Origin: an uncultured Collinsella sp.
GTDB lineage: Bacteria; Actinomycetota; Coriobacteriia; Coriobacteriales; Coriobacteriaceae
Direction: 5' to 3'
DNA length: 64,000 nucleotides
Assembly: GCA_958415525.1 (NCBI GenBank)
Contig: CATYZE010000001.1
Span: 62,001 to 126,000, forward strand
The notes under the pieces are model-generated. The model was not told the DNA's origin and made no database searches. It saw nothing but the letters and a program-made list of their open reading frames with translations. Of this stretch, positions 54,532-64,000 are shown piece by piece. The translations under genes were made by a program, and so were the position numbers. Within the stretch, counting starts at the first letter, position 1. Every line of letters begins with the position of its first letter.

Positions 54532-54748
54532 GTCTCGATCTGTAACAACTAGGGATGGAAATTGGGCCTAGGTGTTACAGATCGAGACAGGAAGAAATGG
54601 TCCTATGGAATGTCTCGATCTGTAACAGTTTGCCGCCAAAACCGGCCCTTCGTGTTACAGATCGAGACAAACCAAAACCGTCCCGCAGAAAATCTCAATC
54701 TGTAACATCTAGGCGCCAAAATCGGTTCCTCCTGTTACAGATTGAGAT
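54532..54748. repeat. Palindromic 80-bp-period array, group 2 (3 units)
   Basis: Units 54532-54588, 54612-54668 and 54692-54748, both linkers 23 bp. Arms are GTCTCGATCTGTAAC / GTTACAGATCGAGAC in the first two. The third is ATCTCAATCTGTAAC / GTTACAGATTGAGAT, with paired changes at two places that keep the palindrome. Inner segments are all 27 bases. The group sits in the 704-bp gap between gpmA and gltB. Confidence 0.95.
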
Positions 54749-54764
54749 GTTTGAAGCGGTGAGC

Positions 54765-54854
54765 TTACAGGTCGAACTTGGGTGCCTTGTTGCCGCCCTT
54801 GAGGTCGGCGGTGTCCAGGCGCATCATGCAAAAGTCTGCGTGGCCCTCGTTTCC
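54765..54854 (-). pseudogene. Possible 3' remnant of a lost gene
   Basis: A minus-strand frame ending in TAA at 54765 encodes GNEGHADFCMMRLDTADLKG followed by GNKAPKFDL. It looks like a protein C-terminus, but the frame upstream runs into a large palindrome and no start signal is seen. It may be a chance frame; no family is recognised. Confidence 0.2.
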
Positions 54855-54904
54855 AGAATAATTCAAAGGGGTTGGATGCATATGTGCCGGCTGTCCCTGC
54901 ACTA

Positions 54905-54969
54905 AAACGTGTACGTCAGCCTCCAAAGATGTCAAATTTCGACATGTTTGGAGGCTGACGTACACGTTT
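54905..54969. repeat. 65-bp near-perfect palindrome
   Basis: Arms 54905-54927 and 54947-54969 are perfect 23-bp inverted copies with the core GTGTACGTCAGCCTCC. Inside, ATGTC (54929-54933) pairs with GACAT (54941-54945). No T-run follows. It lies 128 bp before gltB, in the same gap as array group 2. Confidence 0.88.
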
Positions 54970-55097
54970 GATAGCAAGACGTTGATGGCCGGCGTGCGTT
55001 ACGCGATTGTTTCGAAACGGGCGGGAAACACAACGGGCCGGCGATGCTCCTAGTATGCCTATTCAACTGACTGTCTAATATCTAGGGGAGGATCGCG

Positions 55098-58000
55098 ATG
55101 CAGGCAGATTCCGCTCAGCAGCAGGGCCTTTATCGCCCCGAATTTGACCACGATGCATGCGGCATCGGCGCACTTGCCGATATCAACGGCGAGCGCCATC
55201 ACCAGATTCTGGACGACGCACTGTCCATTCTGGTCAACTTGGAGCACCGCGGCGGTACGGGACTCGAGAAGAACACCGGCGACGGTGCCGGTATCCTGTT
55301 CCAGGTTCCGCATCACTTTTTCCGCAAAGAGGCTCAAAAGTGCGGTCAGATTCTGCCGGCAGAGGGCGACTATGGCGTGGCCATGCTGTTCTTCCCGCAG
55401 GACGACAAGGGCGTAGAGGATGCCCGCCGCGTGTTTGAGGAGGGCTGCGCCGAGGCCGGCGTGCCGCTGCTCTTTTGGCGCGAGGTGCCGGTCGACCCGC
55501 ACGACCTGGGCGAGACGGCCCGCGCCTGCATGCCCACTATCCTGCAGGCCTTCCTGGGCCGTCCGGACGACACGCCCGCCGGCGATGCCTTTGAGCGTCG
55601 CCTGTACGTGTGCCGCCGCACCATCGAAAAGAAGGCCGACGCCGAGTTTGCCCTGCGCGACAAGATCTTCTACGTGTGCTCCATGAGCTCGCGCACCATC
55701 GTGTACAAGGGCATGCTGGTCGCCACACAGATGCGCCGCTTCTTCATCGACCTCAACGACGCCGCCGTCAAGACGGCGGTGGCGCTCGTCCACTCGCGCT
55801 ACTCCACCAACACCACGCCCAGCTGGGAGCGTGCGCACCCCAACCGCTTTATCATTCACAACGGCGAGATCAACACCCTCAAGGGCAACGTCAACTGGAT
55901 TCGCGCCCGCGAGCCCAACCTGTACAGCCCCGTGCTGCAGCACGATCTTGAGCGCGTGATGCCCATCATCAACCGCGAGGGTTCCGACTCCGCGATTCTG
56001 GACAACGTGCTTGAGTTTTTGGTCATGAACGGTCGTCCGCTCACGCGTGCCGCGTCCATGTTGCTGCCCGAGCCGTGGGACCACAACGATAGCCTGAGTG
56101 AGGAGCGCCGCGCCTACGACGCCTACCAGTCCATGCTCATGGAGCCGTGGGACGGTCCGGCGGCCATCGCCTTTACCGACGGCCGTACCCTGGGTGCCGC
56201 CCTCGACCGTAACGGCCTGCGCCCGGCTCGCTACTACGTGACGCGCGACGGCCGCTTTATGCTGGCGAGCGAGGTTGGCACCATCGAGGTGCGCCCCGAG
56301 AACATCCTGACGAGCGGCTGCCTGGGACCGGGCCAGATGCTCGAGGTCGATTTTGCCCGCGGCCGCGTGATCTACAACGACGAGCTGCGCGCCCGCTATG
56401 CCAAGGAGAAGCCCTACCGCGACTGGATTGCCGAGGAGACGCTGACCGTCGACGCGCTCGACGAGCCCGCCGCGCCCGCGCCCGCCGAGGATGCCGAGGT
56501 GCCCGCCGCCGTGCGCATGGCCAAGCTCGGCTATCACTGGGATGATGTTGACGAGGTCGTGCGCCCCATGGCCCAGCAGGGCAAGGCCCCGCTCGCCTCG
56601 ATGGGTATCGATGCGCCGCTGGCCTGCCTGTCCAAGAAGACGCGTTCGTTCTTTGACTACTTCTATCAGCTGTTCGCCCAGGTCACGAACCCGCCGATCG
56701 ACGCCCTGCGCGAGCATATGGTAACTTCGACCACGCTCTACCTGGGCAACCACGGCAACCTGCTCGAGGATTCCCGCACGGCCTGTCAGCTGGTGCGCTT
56801 GGAGCGCCCGTTGCTCAACGAGGAAGAGTTCGAACATATCTGTGCCATCGACCGTGTTGGCTTTAAGACCCACCGTTTCCGTGCCGTCTACCGCCGCGAT
56901 GCCGGCGAGGGCGCGCTGCAGACTGCGCTCAAACAGCTTGCCGAGGACGTTGAGGCTGCGGTCCGCGACGGCGTGAACATTGTGGTGCTGAGCGATCGCG
57001 CCGGAGCGGGCGAGGTGCCCGTGCCGTCGCTGCTTGCCGTGGGCTGCGTGCACAACCACCTGATCCGCGCCGGCGTGCGCACCTTTGCCGATATCGTGGT
57101 GGAGTGCGGCGATGCCGTGTCTCCGCACGACTTTGCGGCGCTGGTGGGCTACTCCGCAAGCGGCATCTATCCGTATAACGCACATGTGTGCATTCGCGAC
57201 TTGGCGGCGCGCGGCGATCTGGACGTTTCTGCCGAGCAGGGCATCGCCAACTACAACAAGGCTGCGACTGCCGGCATCGTCTCCATCATGTCCAAGATGG
57301 GCATCTCCACGGTGCAGAGCTACCATTCGGCGCAGATCTTCGAGGCCGTGGGCTTTACGCCGGAGTTCGTCAACGCGTACTTCGCCGGCACGGTGAGCCG
57401 TGTGGGCGGTATGGGTGTCGAGGCCGTTGAGCGCGAGCAAAACGAGCGCTACGACGCCGCGCTCGCCATCCTTAAGAGCCCGGCTCCCGATCAGCTGCCC
57501 ACACTGGGTCTGACCAAGTGGCGCCCGCTCGGTGGCGAGGATCACCTGATCGACCCTCAGACTGTCTACCTGCTGCAGACCGCCTGCCGTGAGGACAGCT
57601 ACGACACCTTTAAGGAGTACAGCGCCCGCCTGCACCGCACCGGCCGTGCCGTGCGCCTGCGCGACCTGCTGGACTTTGATGCCAGTGGCCGCACCCCGGT
57701 GGCACTCGACGAGGTCGAGCCCGCGCTCAACATCGTCCGCCGCTTTAACACCGGCGCCATGTCGTATGGCTCCATCAGCAAAGAGGCGCACGAGTGCATG
57801 GCCATCGCCATGAATCGCCTGCACGGACGCTCCAACTCGGGCGAGGGTGGCGAGGACCCGCGTCGCGAGACCCCGCTGGCCAACGGCGACTCCAAGAACT
57901 CCGCGATCAAGCAGGTGGCAAGTGCGCGCTTTGGCGTGACGAGCCGCTACCTGTGCAGCGCCTTCGAGATTCAGATTAAGATGGCCCAGGGCGCCAAGCC

Positions 58001-59795
58001 CGGCGAGGGCGGCCACCTGCCCGGCAAGAAGGTCTACCCTTGGATTGCCGAGGTCCGTCAGTCCACGCCCGGCATCGGCCTGATCTCGCCTCCGCCGCAC
58101 CACGACATCTACTCTATCGAGGACCTGGCCGAGCTCATCTTCGACCTTAAGAACGCCAACCCCGGCGCGCGCGTGTCGGTCAAGCTGGTCAGTGAGGCGG
58201 GCGTCGGCACCATCGCCACCGGTGTGGCCAAGGGTGCTGCCGACAAGATCTTGATCAGCGGCCACAACGGCGGCTCGGGTGCCGCTGCGCGCGACTCTAT
58301 CTGGCACGCCGGTCTGCCGCTGGAGCTCGGTCTTGCCGAGGCTCAACAGACGCTGCTGCAAAACGGCCTGCGCTCGCGCGTGGTGCTCGAGGCCGACGGC
58401 AAGCTCATGGACGGCACCGATGTTGCCGTCGCCTGCCTGCTGGGCGCCGAGGAGTTTGGCTTTGCGACCATGCCGCTCATCTCGATGGGTTGCCTCATGC
58501 AACGCGACTGCCAGCAGGATACCTGCCCGGCCGGCATCGCGACGCAAAACTGCCGCCTGCGTCACGGCTTCCGCGGTAAGCCCGAGCACGTCGAGCACTT
58601 TATGCTCTTTGTTGCCGAGCAGCTGCGCGAGGTCATGGCGAGCCTGGGCTTCCGCACCGTCGACGAGATGGTTGGCCATCCCGAGTGCTTGCGCCAGATC
58701 GAGGTCCCGGGCAACCGCAAGGCTAACCTGCTGGATCTGTCGCCCGTGCTGGCAAGCGCGACCTGCGAGTTCGGTGCCCACATCCCGGGTGCCGACGGCC
58801 GTCACTTCCTGCCCCAGATGGCTGCGGACAGCGAGCTCGACAAGACGCTCGACTCCACGCTGTTTGTGCCCTATACGGCCGACGCTCGCGCGCACCTGCG
58901 CCCGATTCGCTTCCGCGCCGATATCGCCAATGTCAACCGCTGCGTGGGCACCATTTTGGGCAACGCGGTGACCAAGGCGCATCCCGAGGGTCTGCCCGCC
59001 GGCTCCATCACCATCGATTGCGATGGTTCGGCCGGTCAGAGCTTTGGCGCCTTCCTGCCGCGCGGCATTACGCTCAACGTGTGCGGCGACGCCAACGACT
59101 ACTTTGGCAAGGGTCTTTCGGGCGGCGAGGTGTCGGTGCGCCCCAACCCGCATGCGACCTATAAGTTCGACGAAAACATCATCGTGGGCAACGTTGCGTT
59201 CTTTGGCGCCACGAGCGGCCGTGGCTTCATCAACGGCCTGGCCGGCCAGCGCTTTGGCGTACGCAACTCCGGTGCCACCGTGGTGGTCGAGGGTTGCGGC
59301 AACCACGGTTGCGAGTACATGACGGGCGGTCTGGCGCTTATCCTGGGCGAGGTCGGGCAGAACTTCGCTGCCGGCATGACGGGTGGCGTGGCCTACGTCT
59401 TTGACCAGTACGGCACGCTCGATGCCCGCGTGAACCACGAGAGCGTTGAGCTCAAGGCCCCGACTGCCGGCGAGCTGGCGCAGATTCGCGAGCTCATCCA
59501 GGAGCACGTGGACGCGACGCAGAGCCCGCGCGGCATCAAGCTGCTCTACAGCTTTGAGACGATGAGCAAGCACTTTGTGAAGGTCATTCCGACCGAGTAT
59601 GAGCGTGTGCTGGCGATTGTCGCCGCCGCCGAGGCCGTCGGCAAGACGCATGCGCAGGCCGAGGAGCTGGCGTTTGACATTGTGACCGGTCGCGCGAGTG
59701 CCGCGGATGTCGTTCGCTTCGATGTGGCGGGTGGTGTCGCTGGTGCTGTGCCCGCCGCCGCCAGCTCTGTTGCTTCGACCAAGAAGGAGGCGTAA
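55098..59795 (+). CDS. gltB: Glutamate synthase, large subunit
   Basis: A 1565-residue enzyme making glutamate from glutamine and 2-oxoglutarate. A 20-residue propeptide precedes the nucleophile in HDACGIG (Cys21) of the glutaminase domain. The FMN barrel region holds KPGEGGHLPGKKV and ISGHNGGSGAA. CLMQRDCQQDTCPAGIATQ binds a 3Fe-4S cluster. The C-terminal GXGXG domain (from about 1250) includes GDANDYFGKGLSGGEV. GGGGAGG precedes the ATG. gltD follows after 5 bp. Confidence 0.97.
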   Translation: MQADSAQQQGLYRPEFDHDACGIGALADINGERHHQILDDALSILVNLEHRGGTGLEKNTGDGAGILFQVPHHFFRKEAQKCGQILPAEGDYGVAMLFFPQDDKGVEDARRVFEEGCAEAGVPLLFWREVPVDPHDLGETARACMPTILQAFLGRPDDTPAGDAFERRLYVCRRTIEKKADAEFALRDKIFYVCSMSSRTIVYKGMLVATQMRRFFIDLNDAAVKTAVALVHSRYSTNTTPSWERAHPNRFIIHNGEINTLKGNVNWIRAREPNLYSPVLQHDLERVMPIINREGSDSAILDNVLEFLVMNGRPLTRAASMLLPEPWDHNDSLSEERRAYDAYQSMLMEPWDGPAAIAFTDGRTLGAALDRNGLRPARYYVTRDGRFMLASEVGTIEVRPENILTSGCLGPGQMLEVDFARGRVIYNDELRARYAKEKPYRDWIAEETLTVDALDEPAAPAPAEDAEVPAAVRMAKLGYHWDDVDEVVRPMAQQGKAPLASMGIDAPLACLSKKTRSFFDYFYQLFAQVTNPPIDALREHMVTSTTLYLGNHGNLLEDSRTACQLVRLERPLLNEEEFEHICAIDRVGFKTHRFRAVYRRDAGEGALQTALKQLAEDVEAAVRDGVNIVVLSDRAGAGEVPVPSLLAVGCVHNHLIRAGVRTFADIVVECGDAVSPHDFAALVGYSASGIYPYNAHVCIRDLAARGDLDVSAEQGIANYNKAATAGIVSIMSKMGISTVQSYHSAQIFEAVGFTPEFVNAYFAGTVSRVGGMGVEAVEREQNERYDAALAILKSPAPDQLPTLGLTKWRPLGGEDHLIDPQTVYLLQTACREDSYDTFKEYSARLHRTGRAVRLRDLLDFDASGRTPVALDEVEPALNIVRRFNTGAMSYGSISKEAHECMAIAMNRLHGRSNSGEGGEDPRRETPLANGDSKNSAIKQVASARFGVTSRYLCSAFEIQIKMAQGAKPGEGGHLPGKKVYPWIAEVRQSTPGIGLISPPPHHDIYSIEDLAELIFDLKNANPGARVSVKLVSEAGVGTIATGVAKGAADKILISGHNGGSGAAARDSIWHAGLPLELGLAEAQQTLLQNGLRSRVVLEADGKLMDGTDVAVACLLGAEEFGFATMPLISMGCLMQRDCQQDTCPAGIATQNCRLRHGFRGKPEHVEHFMLFVAEQLREVMASLGFRTVDEMVGHPECLRQIEVPGNRKANLLDLSPVLASATCEFGAHIPGADGRHFLPQMAADSELDKTLDSTLFVPYTADARAHLRPIRFRADIANVNRCVGTILGNAVTKAHPEGLPAGSITIDCDGSAGQSFGAFLPRGITLNVCGDANDYFGKGLSGGEVSVRPNPHATYKFDENIIVGNVAFFGATSGRGFINGLAGQRFGVRNSGATVVVEGCGNHGCEYMTGGLALILGEVGQNFAAGMTGGVAYVFDQYGTLDARVNHESVELKAPTAGELAQIRELIQEHVDATQSPRGIKLLYSFETMSKHFVKVIPTEYERVLAIVAAAEAVGKTHAQAEELAFDIVTGRASAADVVRFDVAGGVAGAVPAAASSVASTKKEA

Positions 59796-59800
59796 GTGCC

Positions 59801-61282
<1,482 letters not shown>

Positions 61283-61332
61283 AGTAGTCACGGAGATATT
61301 CAACAATCGAATCGGCAAGGGCTGTCCCTAAC

Positions 61333-61411
61333 TGCCGGCACAAAAGGAACGTCCCTAAGTGCCGACAGTTAGGGACGTTCCTTTTCTGCCGGCATTCGGG
61401 GACACTCCTTG
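61333..61411. repeat. GGGACGTTCC inverted repeat after gltD
   Basis: AAAAGGAACGTCCCTAA (61342-61358) pairs perfectly with TTAGGGACGTTCCTTTT (61369-61385), flanked on both sides by TGCCGGCA. The downstream GGGGACACTCCTTGC resembles 26313-26330. It probably terminates gltBD and belongs to the GGGGACGTTC repeat family. The rest of the gap to 61706 has no supported gene, only a TTTGTCGAC pair at 61435 and 61457. Confidence 0.85.
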
Positions 61412-61706
61412 CGGATTTGCGAGCAGTTTGCTCGTTTGTCGACGTGCGGGTGTTCATTTGTCGACTTCTTGGGCTGTGGTCACCTGTTGTTTCTGTGGTG
61501 GCTGCGGGCATCTGGCTCAAAAGGGCGTGTTGGCCGTCGATATTTACCTGCGGTTTTGTTGCGGCGCGCATTTTCGGTCAAGCTTTTCGTCAAGTGTTTG
61601 GTCAGCATCTGGTTTGCAGCCGGAGGCCTATTTTGCCCGCGCTGGTCGTGGCTGCCCACCCTCCTCGTAAGCTCAAATTGAGGTCCATCAGTTTGAGGAG
61701 GATGCC

Positions 61707-62414
61707 ATGACTGACCACGCTTTTGACCGAGCAGAGCTGGCTGAAGCCGTCGGCAACGATATTGCCGACATGGCTCACTTTTGGATGCTGCGGAAGTTTC
61801 AATTCCTGGAGCCGGCGCGCGAACAGTTCGAGATCATTGTCGACCCGTGGCTCAGCTATTGCACTGAGCCTTCGCAAAACGAAATCATGGCCTACAACAT
61901 GGCGTTTACCGATTGGCTGCTGTTTGAGCGCCCCTATCGCCATGGCAAAACGCTGCTCAAGCTATATGTTGACGAGCCGCCGGCATCGCTTTCGCCTGCC
62001 TCGCTCAAGCGGCTCGAGCAGGTACGCGACACGCAGTATTTCTCGCGCTTTGGCATTTTGGACAAGAACCCTGCGTCCGGCATGGTCGTGCTGAAGGACA
62101 CGCGCACCGACCGTCGCTTTGATGTCTACGACCCGCATATCGTGCAAAAGGAGCATTGGAGCGACGGCGCGATTGCGGTGCGCCTCGCCTGCGTCGACGA
62201 TGTCTGGCTGGCGGCGGGACAGCTCTATCTGTATGACATCGCGCGCCTGAACGACACGGCGGTCGACGGGCCGGGTGCGGTGCATCCGGAGGACCTGCAG
62301 GATGGCTTTGACACCTCGTGCATCAGCTTCTTCTTGCGGCTGGTCCGCGACATCATGGGTGCCCAGGGGCGGTACGTAAGGTCGCTCAACATCTACGAGC
62401 AGGAGTGGGAGTAG
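61707..62414 (+). CDS. Hypothetical protein
   Basis: A 235-residue soluble protein that I do not recognise. It starts MTDHAFDRAELAEAVGNDIA and has aromatic-rich segments (MAHFWMLRKFQFLEP, MAFTDWLLFERPYRHGKTLL). A central part, FSRFGILDKNPASGMVVLKD, looks like a beta-rich domain. No signal peptide, membrane span or catalytic motif is evident. GAGGAGG precedes the ATG and codon use fits the genome. It lies between gltBD and the nuclease-associated repeat array. Confidence 0.75.
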   Translation: MTDHAFDRAELAEAVGNDIADMAHFWMLRKFQFLEPAREQFEIIVDPWLSYCTEPSQNEIMAYNMAFTDWLLFERPYRHGKTLLKLYVDEPPASLSPASLKRLEQVRDTQYFSRFGILDKNPASGMVVLKDTRTDRRFDVYDPHIVQKEHWSDGAIAVRLACVDDVWLAAGQLYLYDIARLNDTAVDGPGAVHPEDLQDGFDTSCISFFLRLVRDIMGAQGRYVRSLNIYEQEWE

Positions 62415-62450
62415 GGGGTGTGACTGGTGTCGCCTTACTGCCCTGACTTT

Positions 62451-62747
62451 GTCTCAATCTGTAACGTTTAGGGACAAAAAACCGGTCTACCTGTTACAGA
62501 TCGAGACGAACGCTTGGGCGCCGCTGGTTTGTCTAAATCTGTAACGTTTGGGGGGCTGGAGAACGTCTAACTGTTACAGAACGAGACGTTTGGCACCTGG
62601 TTGGGGGAATGTCTCAATCTGTAACATCTACAGACCCAAATTCGACCTACCTGTTACAGATTGAGACGGAAGGTTGGCGGCTGCCGAAAGATCTTGTTCT
62701 GTAACAACTAGAGGCTCAAAGACTGTCTTCCTGTTACAGATCAAGAC
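62451..62747. repeat. Palindromic 80-bp-period array, group 3 (4 units)
   Basis: Units 62451-62507, 62531-62587, 62611-62667 and 62691-62747, all linkers 23 bp and inner segments 27 bp. Arms vary around GTCTCAATCTGTAAC / GTTACAGATTGAGAC. The fourth has ATCTTGTTCTGTAAC / GTTACAGATCAAGAC, keeping a T-A pair where others have C-G. It fills the 353-bp gap between the hypothetical gene and the nuclease gene. Confidence 0.95.
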
Positions 62748-62767
62748 ATTTGTCAGCGGAGGCAACG

Positions 62768-63844
62768 GTGACGATGGTCCATTTGTCTGACGTGGTGGTG
62801 ATGAAAGTGCCTAATACCGTTCTCAAACACAAACATGCGACTCGCAACACGTTGGCGCGGAATAGGATGCTCGCGCGGCTCACGGAGACGGCCAAGCAAG
62901 GTGCGCTGCTCGCAACGCATGACAATACCGAGCTCATGTGGCTGCGACGCCATGTTGGAACCGACGATATCGCGGAGCCCGAGCCGTGCCTGTTCTGTTT
63001 TCAGCATGATTGGGATGCGCTGACGCCGACGGAGCGAGCGCTGCGGGCCATCAAAGGGCTTGCGGAGTTTCATCCCGATTGGGCGTTTTGGGGCTATGAC
63101 GCGGCACTTTTGTGGGGTCTGGAGGTGCCGAATGATCTGCTTGGGCCACGATATCTTGTTAAGACAGGTTGCTCGGTGCCGCTGAGTGCAGGATGTCGGC
63201 TGTTGCGTCCGCAGGCGGCGGGCGCACTTGAACAAGTCGACGGCGTGCGGGTGACGTCGTTTTGGCGCACGGTGGAGGATTGCCTACTGCGTGCGCCGTT
63301 CTCCTACGGGTTGGCGATTGCCGATTCTGCACTGCGGGCGAAAGGCGTATCACGTGGGGATTTGTGCGAGCGCCTCCGCGCCGATTGCGAGGGCAGGCGA
63401 GGGTATCGCAGGGCACAGGTGATTGCGTCGTATGCGGACGGGCTGTCTGAAAACGGCGGCGAGTCTCGGTTCCGAGCATTCTTTATTGCGTACGGCTTTC
63501 CGGTTCCGGAGCTGCAGGTGGAGTTTCGCGACCCGCTCGATCCGAGCCAGGTGTTTCGCGTCGACTATTTTTGGCGGCTCGAGGACGGGACGTGTGTCAT
63601 CGGCGAGCTCGACGGAAAGGGGAAGTACACCTTGCAGAGCGGCGAGGGTCGGGAGTCGGTTGACCCATTCGTGGCAGAGCGTCAGCGGGAATCTCATCTG
63701 ACAATGCTCGGGCATAAGGTGCTTCGGTTTACGTTTAACGAACTCAAAGGCCCGGGGAAGCTAGTCGAGAAAATGAGGCTGGCGGGTATTCCTCGGCAGG
63801 TTGAATTGGCTGAGGAGTGGAGATGCCAGTGGTATGGGCGCTGA
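62768..63844 (+). CDS. Putative PD-(D/E)XK (DUF559/Vsr-like) nuclease
   Basis: A 358-residue protein if started at GTG 62768, five bases after GGAGG. The N-terminal half resembles AbiEi-like DUF559 proteins of actinobacteria in general layout (HDNTELMWLRRH, WAFWGYDAALLWGLEVP). The C-terminal third reads as a restriction-like nuclease: Glu232 (GGESRFRAFF), Asp266 (FRVDYFW), then GELDGKGKY with Glu280, Asp282 and Lys284. It is closely flanked by palindromic array groups 3 and 4. Possible roles are DNA repair, defence or repeat maintenance; none is shown. Confidence 0.62.
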   Translation: MTMVHLSDVVVMKVPNTVLKHKHATRNTLARNRMLARLTETAKQGALLATHDNTELMWLRRHVGTDDIAEPEPCLFCFQHDWDALTPTERALRAIKGLAEFHPDWAFWGYDAALLWGLEVPNDLLGPRYLVKTGCSVPLSAGCRLLRPQAAGALEQVDGVRVTSFWRTVEDCLLRAPFSYGLAIADSALRAKGVSRGDLCERLRADCEGRRGYRRAQVIASYADGLSENGGESRFRAFFIAYGFPVPELQVEFRDPLDPSQVFRVDYFWRLEDGTCVIGELDGKGKYTLQSGEGRESVDPFVAERQRESHLTMLGHKVLRFTFNELKGPGKLVEKMRLAGIPRQVELAEEWRCQWYGR

Positions 63845-63852
63845 GAGGTTTT

Positions 63853-63990
63853 GTCTCGATCTGTAACGTTTAGAGGCTGTTTGAGCTCGTAATTGTTACA
63901 GATCGAGACAAGCCGGTGAAACGTCGACCGAATGTCTCGATCTGTAACATCAAGGGGCCTAATAACCCTGTACCTGTTACAGATCGAGAC
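63853..63990. repeat. Palindromic 80-bp-period array, group 4 (2 units, may continue)
   Basis: Units 63853-63909 and 63934-63990, linker 24 bp. Both have perfect arms GTCTCGATCTGTAAC / GTTACAGATCGAGAC and 27-base inner segments. It starts 8 bp after the nuclease stop codon. A further unit would begin beyond the window edge. Confidence 0.94.
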
Positions 63991-64000
63991 ATTTCCCTGG

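Noticed and set aside
62451..62747. Integron attC sites
   Set aside because: attC sites need a GTTRRRY core and an integrase with gene cassettes. The arms here lack that arrangement and no tyrosine integrase is seen.

Overview
The window looks like chromosomal DNA from a GC-rich anaerobic actinobacterium of the class Coriobacteriia, most like Collinsella. This is inferred from codon and GC use, a zinc-type S14, a selenium-hydroxylase accessory cluster beside ribosomal genes, and dense families of intergenic hairpin repeats; no 16S gene is present to prove it. I call 61 protein genes, two tRNAs and many hairpins, promoters and repeats. There is no rRNA, no CRISPR array, and no prophage or insertion sequence that I can recognise.

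Layout. 1-4.5 kb: purine or hydantoin catabolism and accessory proteins of selenium-dependent molybdenum hydroxylases (MocA-like fragment, hydA, yqeC, yqeB, xdhC). 4.9-15.6 kb: the spc and alpha ribosomal operons, starting unusually at rplE (rplE, rpsZ, rpsH, rplF, rplR, rpsE, rpmD, rplO, secY, adk, map, infA, rpmJ, rpsM, rpsK, rpsD, rpoA, rplQ), then truA. 15.8-29 kb: a glycosyltransferase-like protein, argR, a class A penicillin-binding protein, a U32 protein, tyrS, adenine deaminase, two Cof-type HAD phosphatases, citrate synthase and an ACT protein. 29.4-42 kb: rpmE, secA, prfB, a YitT protein, split transketolase, ftsEX and rnr. 42-52 kb: a serine recombinase, a VanZ-like protein, a MurNAc recycling operon (murR, murQ, murP-like, mupG), an ArsC/Spx-like protein, tRNA-Gln and tRNA-Glu, a TPR protein, smpB, a flavin reductase-like protein and a rubredoxin. 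52-64 kb: an Nramp transporter, gpmA, gltBD, an unknown protein and a PD-(D/E)XK-like nuclease, interspersed with a striking palindromic repeat array.

The main discovery candidate is that array family. Eleven 57-bp units were read between 52.1 and 64.0 kb. Each has two 15-bp inverted arms separated by exactly 27 variable bases. Units follow each other every 80 bp (23-bp linkers, one of 24) in groups of 2, 3, 4 and at least 2. Several arms carry paired changes that keep the palindrome. The last two groups closely flank the putative nuclease gene. Other points worth checking are a release factor 2 with SPT in place of SPF, a HAD gene flanked by inverted repeats and preceded by a hairpin that hides its ribosome binding site, an FtsE with a roughly 170-residue Pro/Ala/Gln-rich N-terminus, and a long Ala/Glu/Lys tail on L31.
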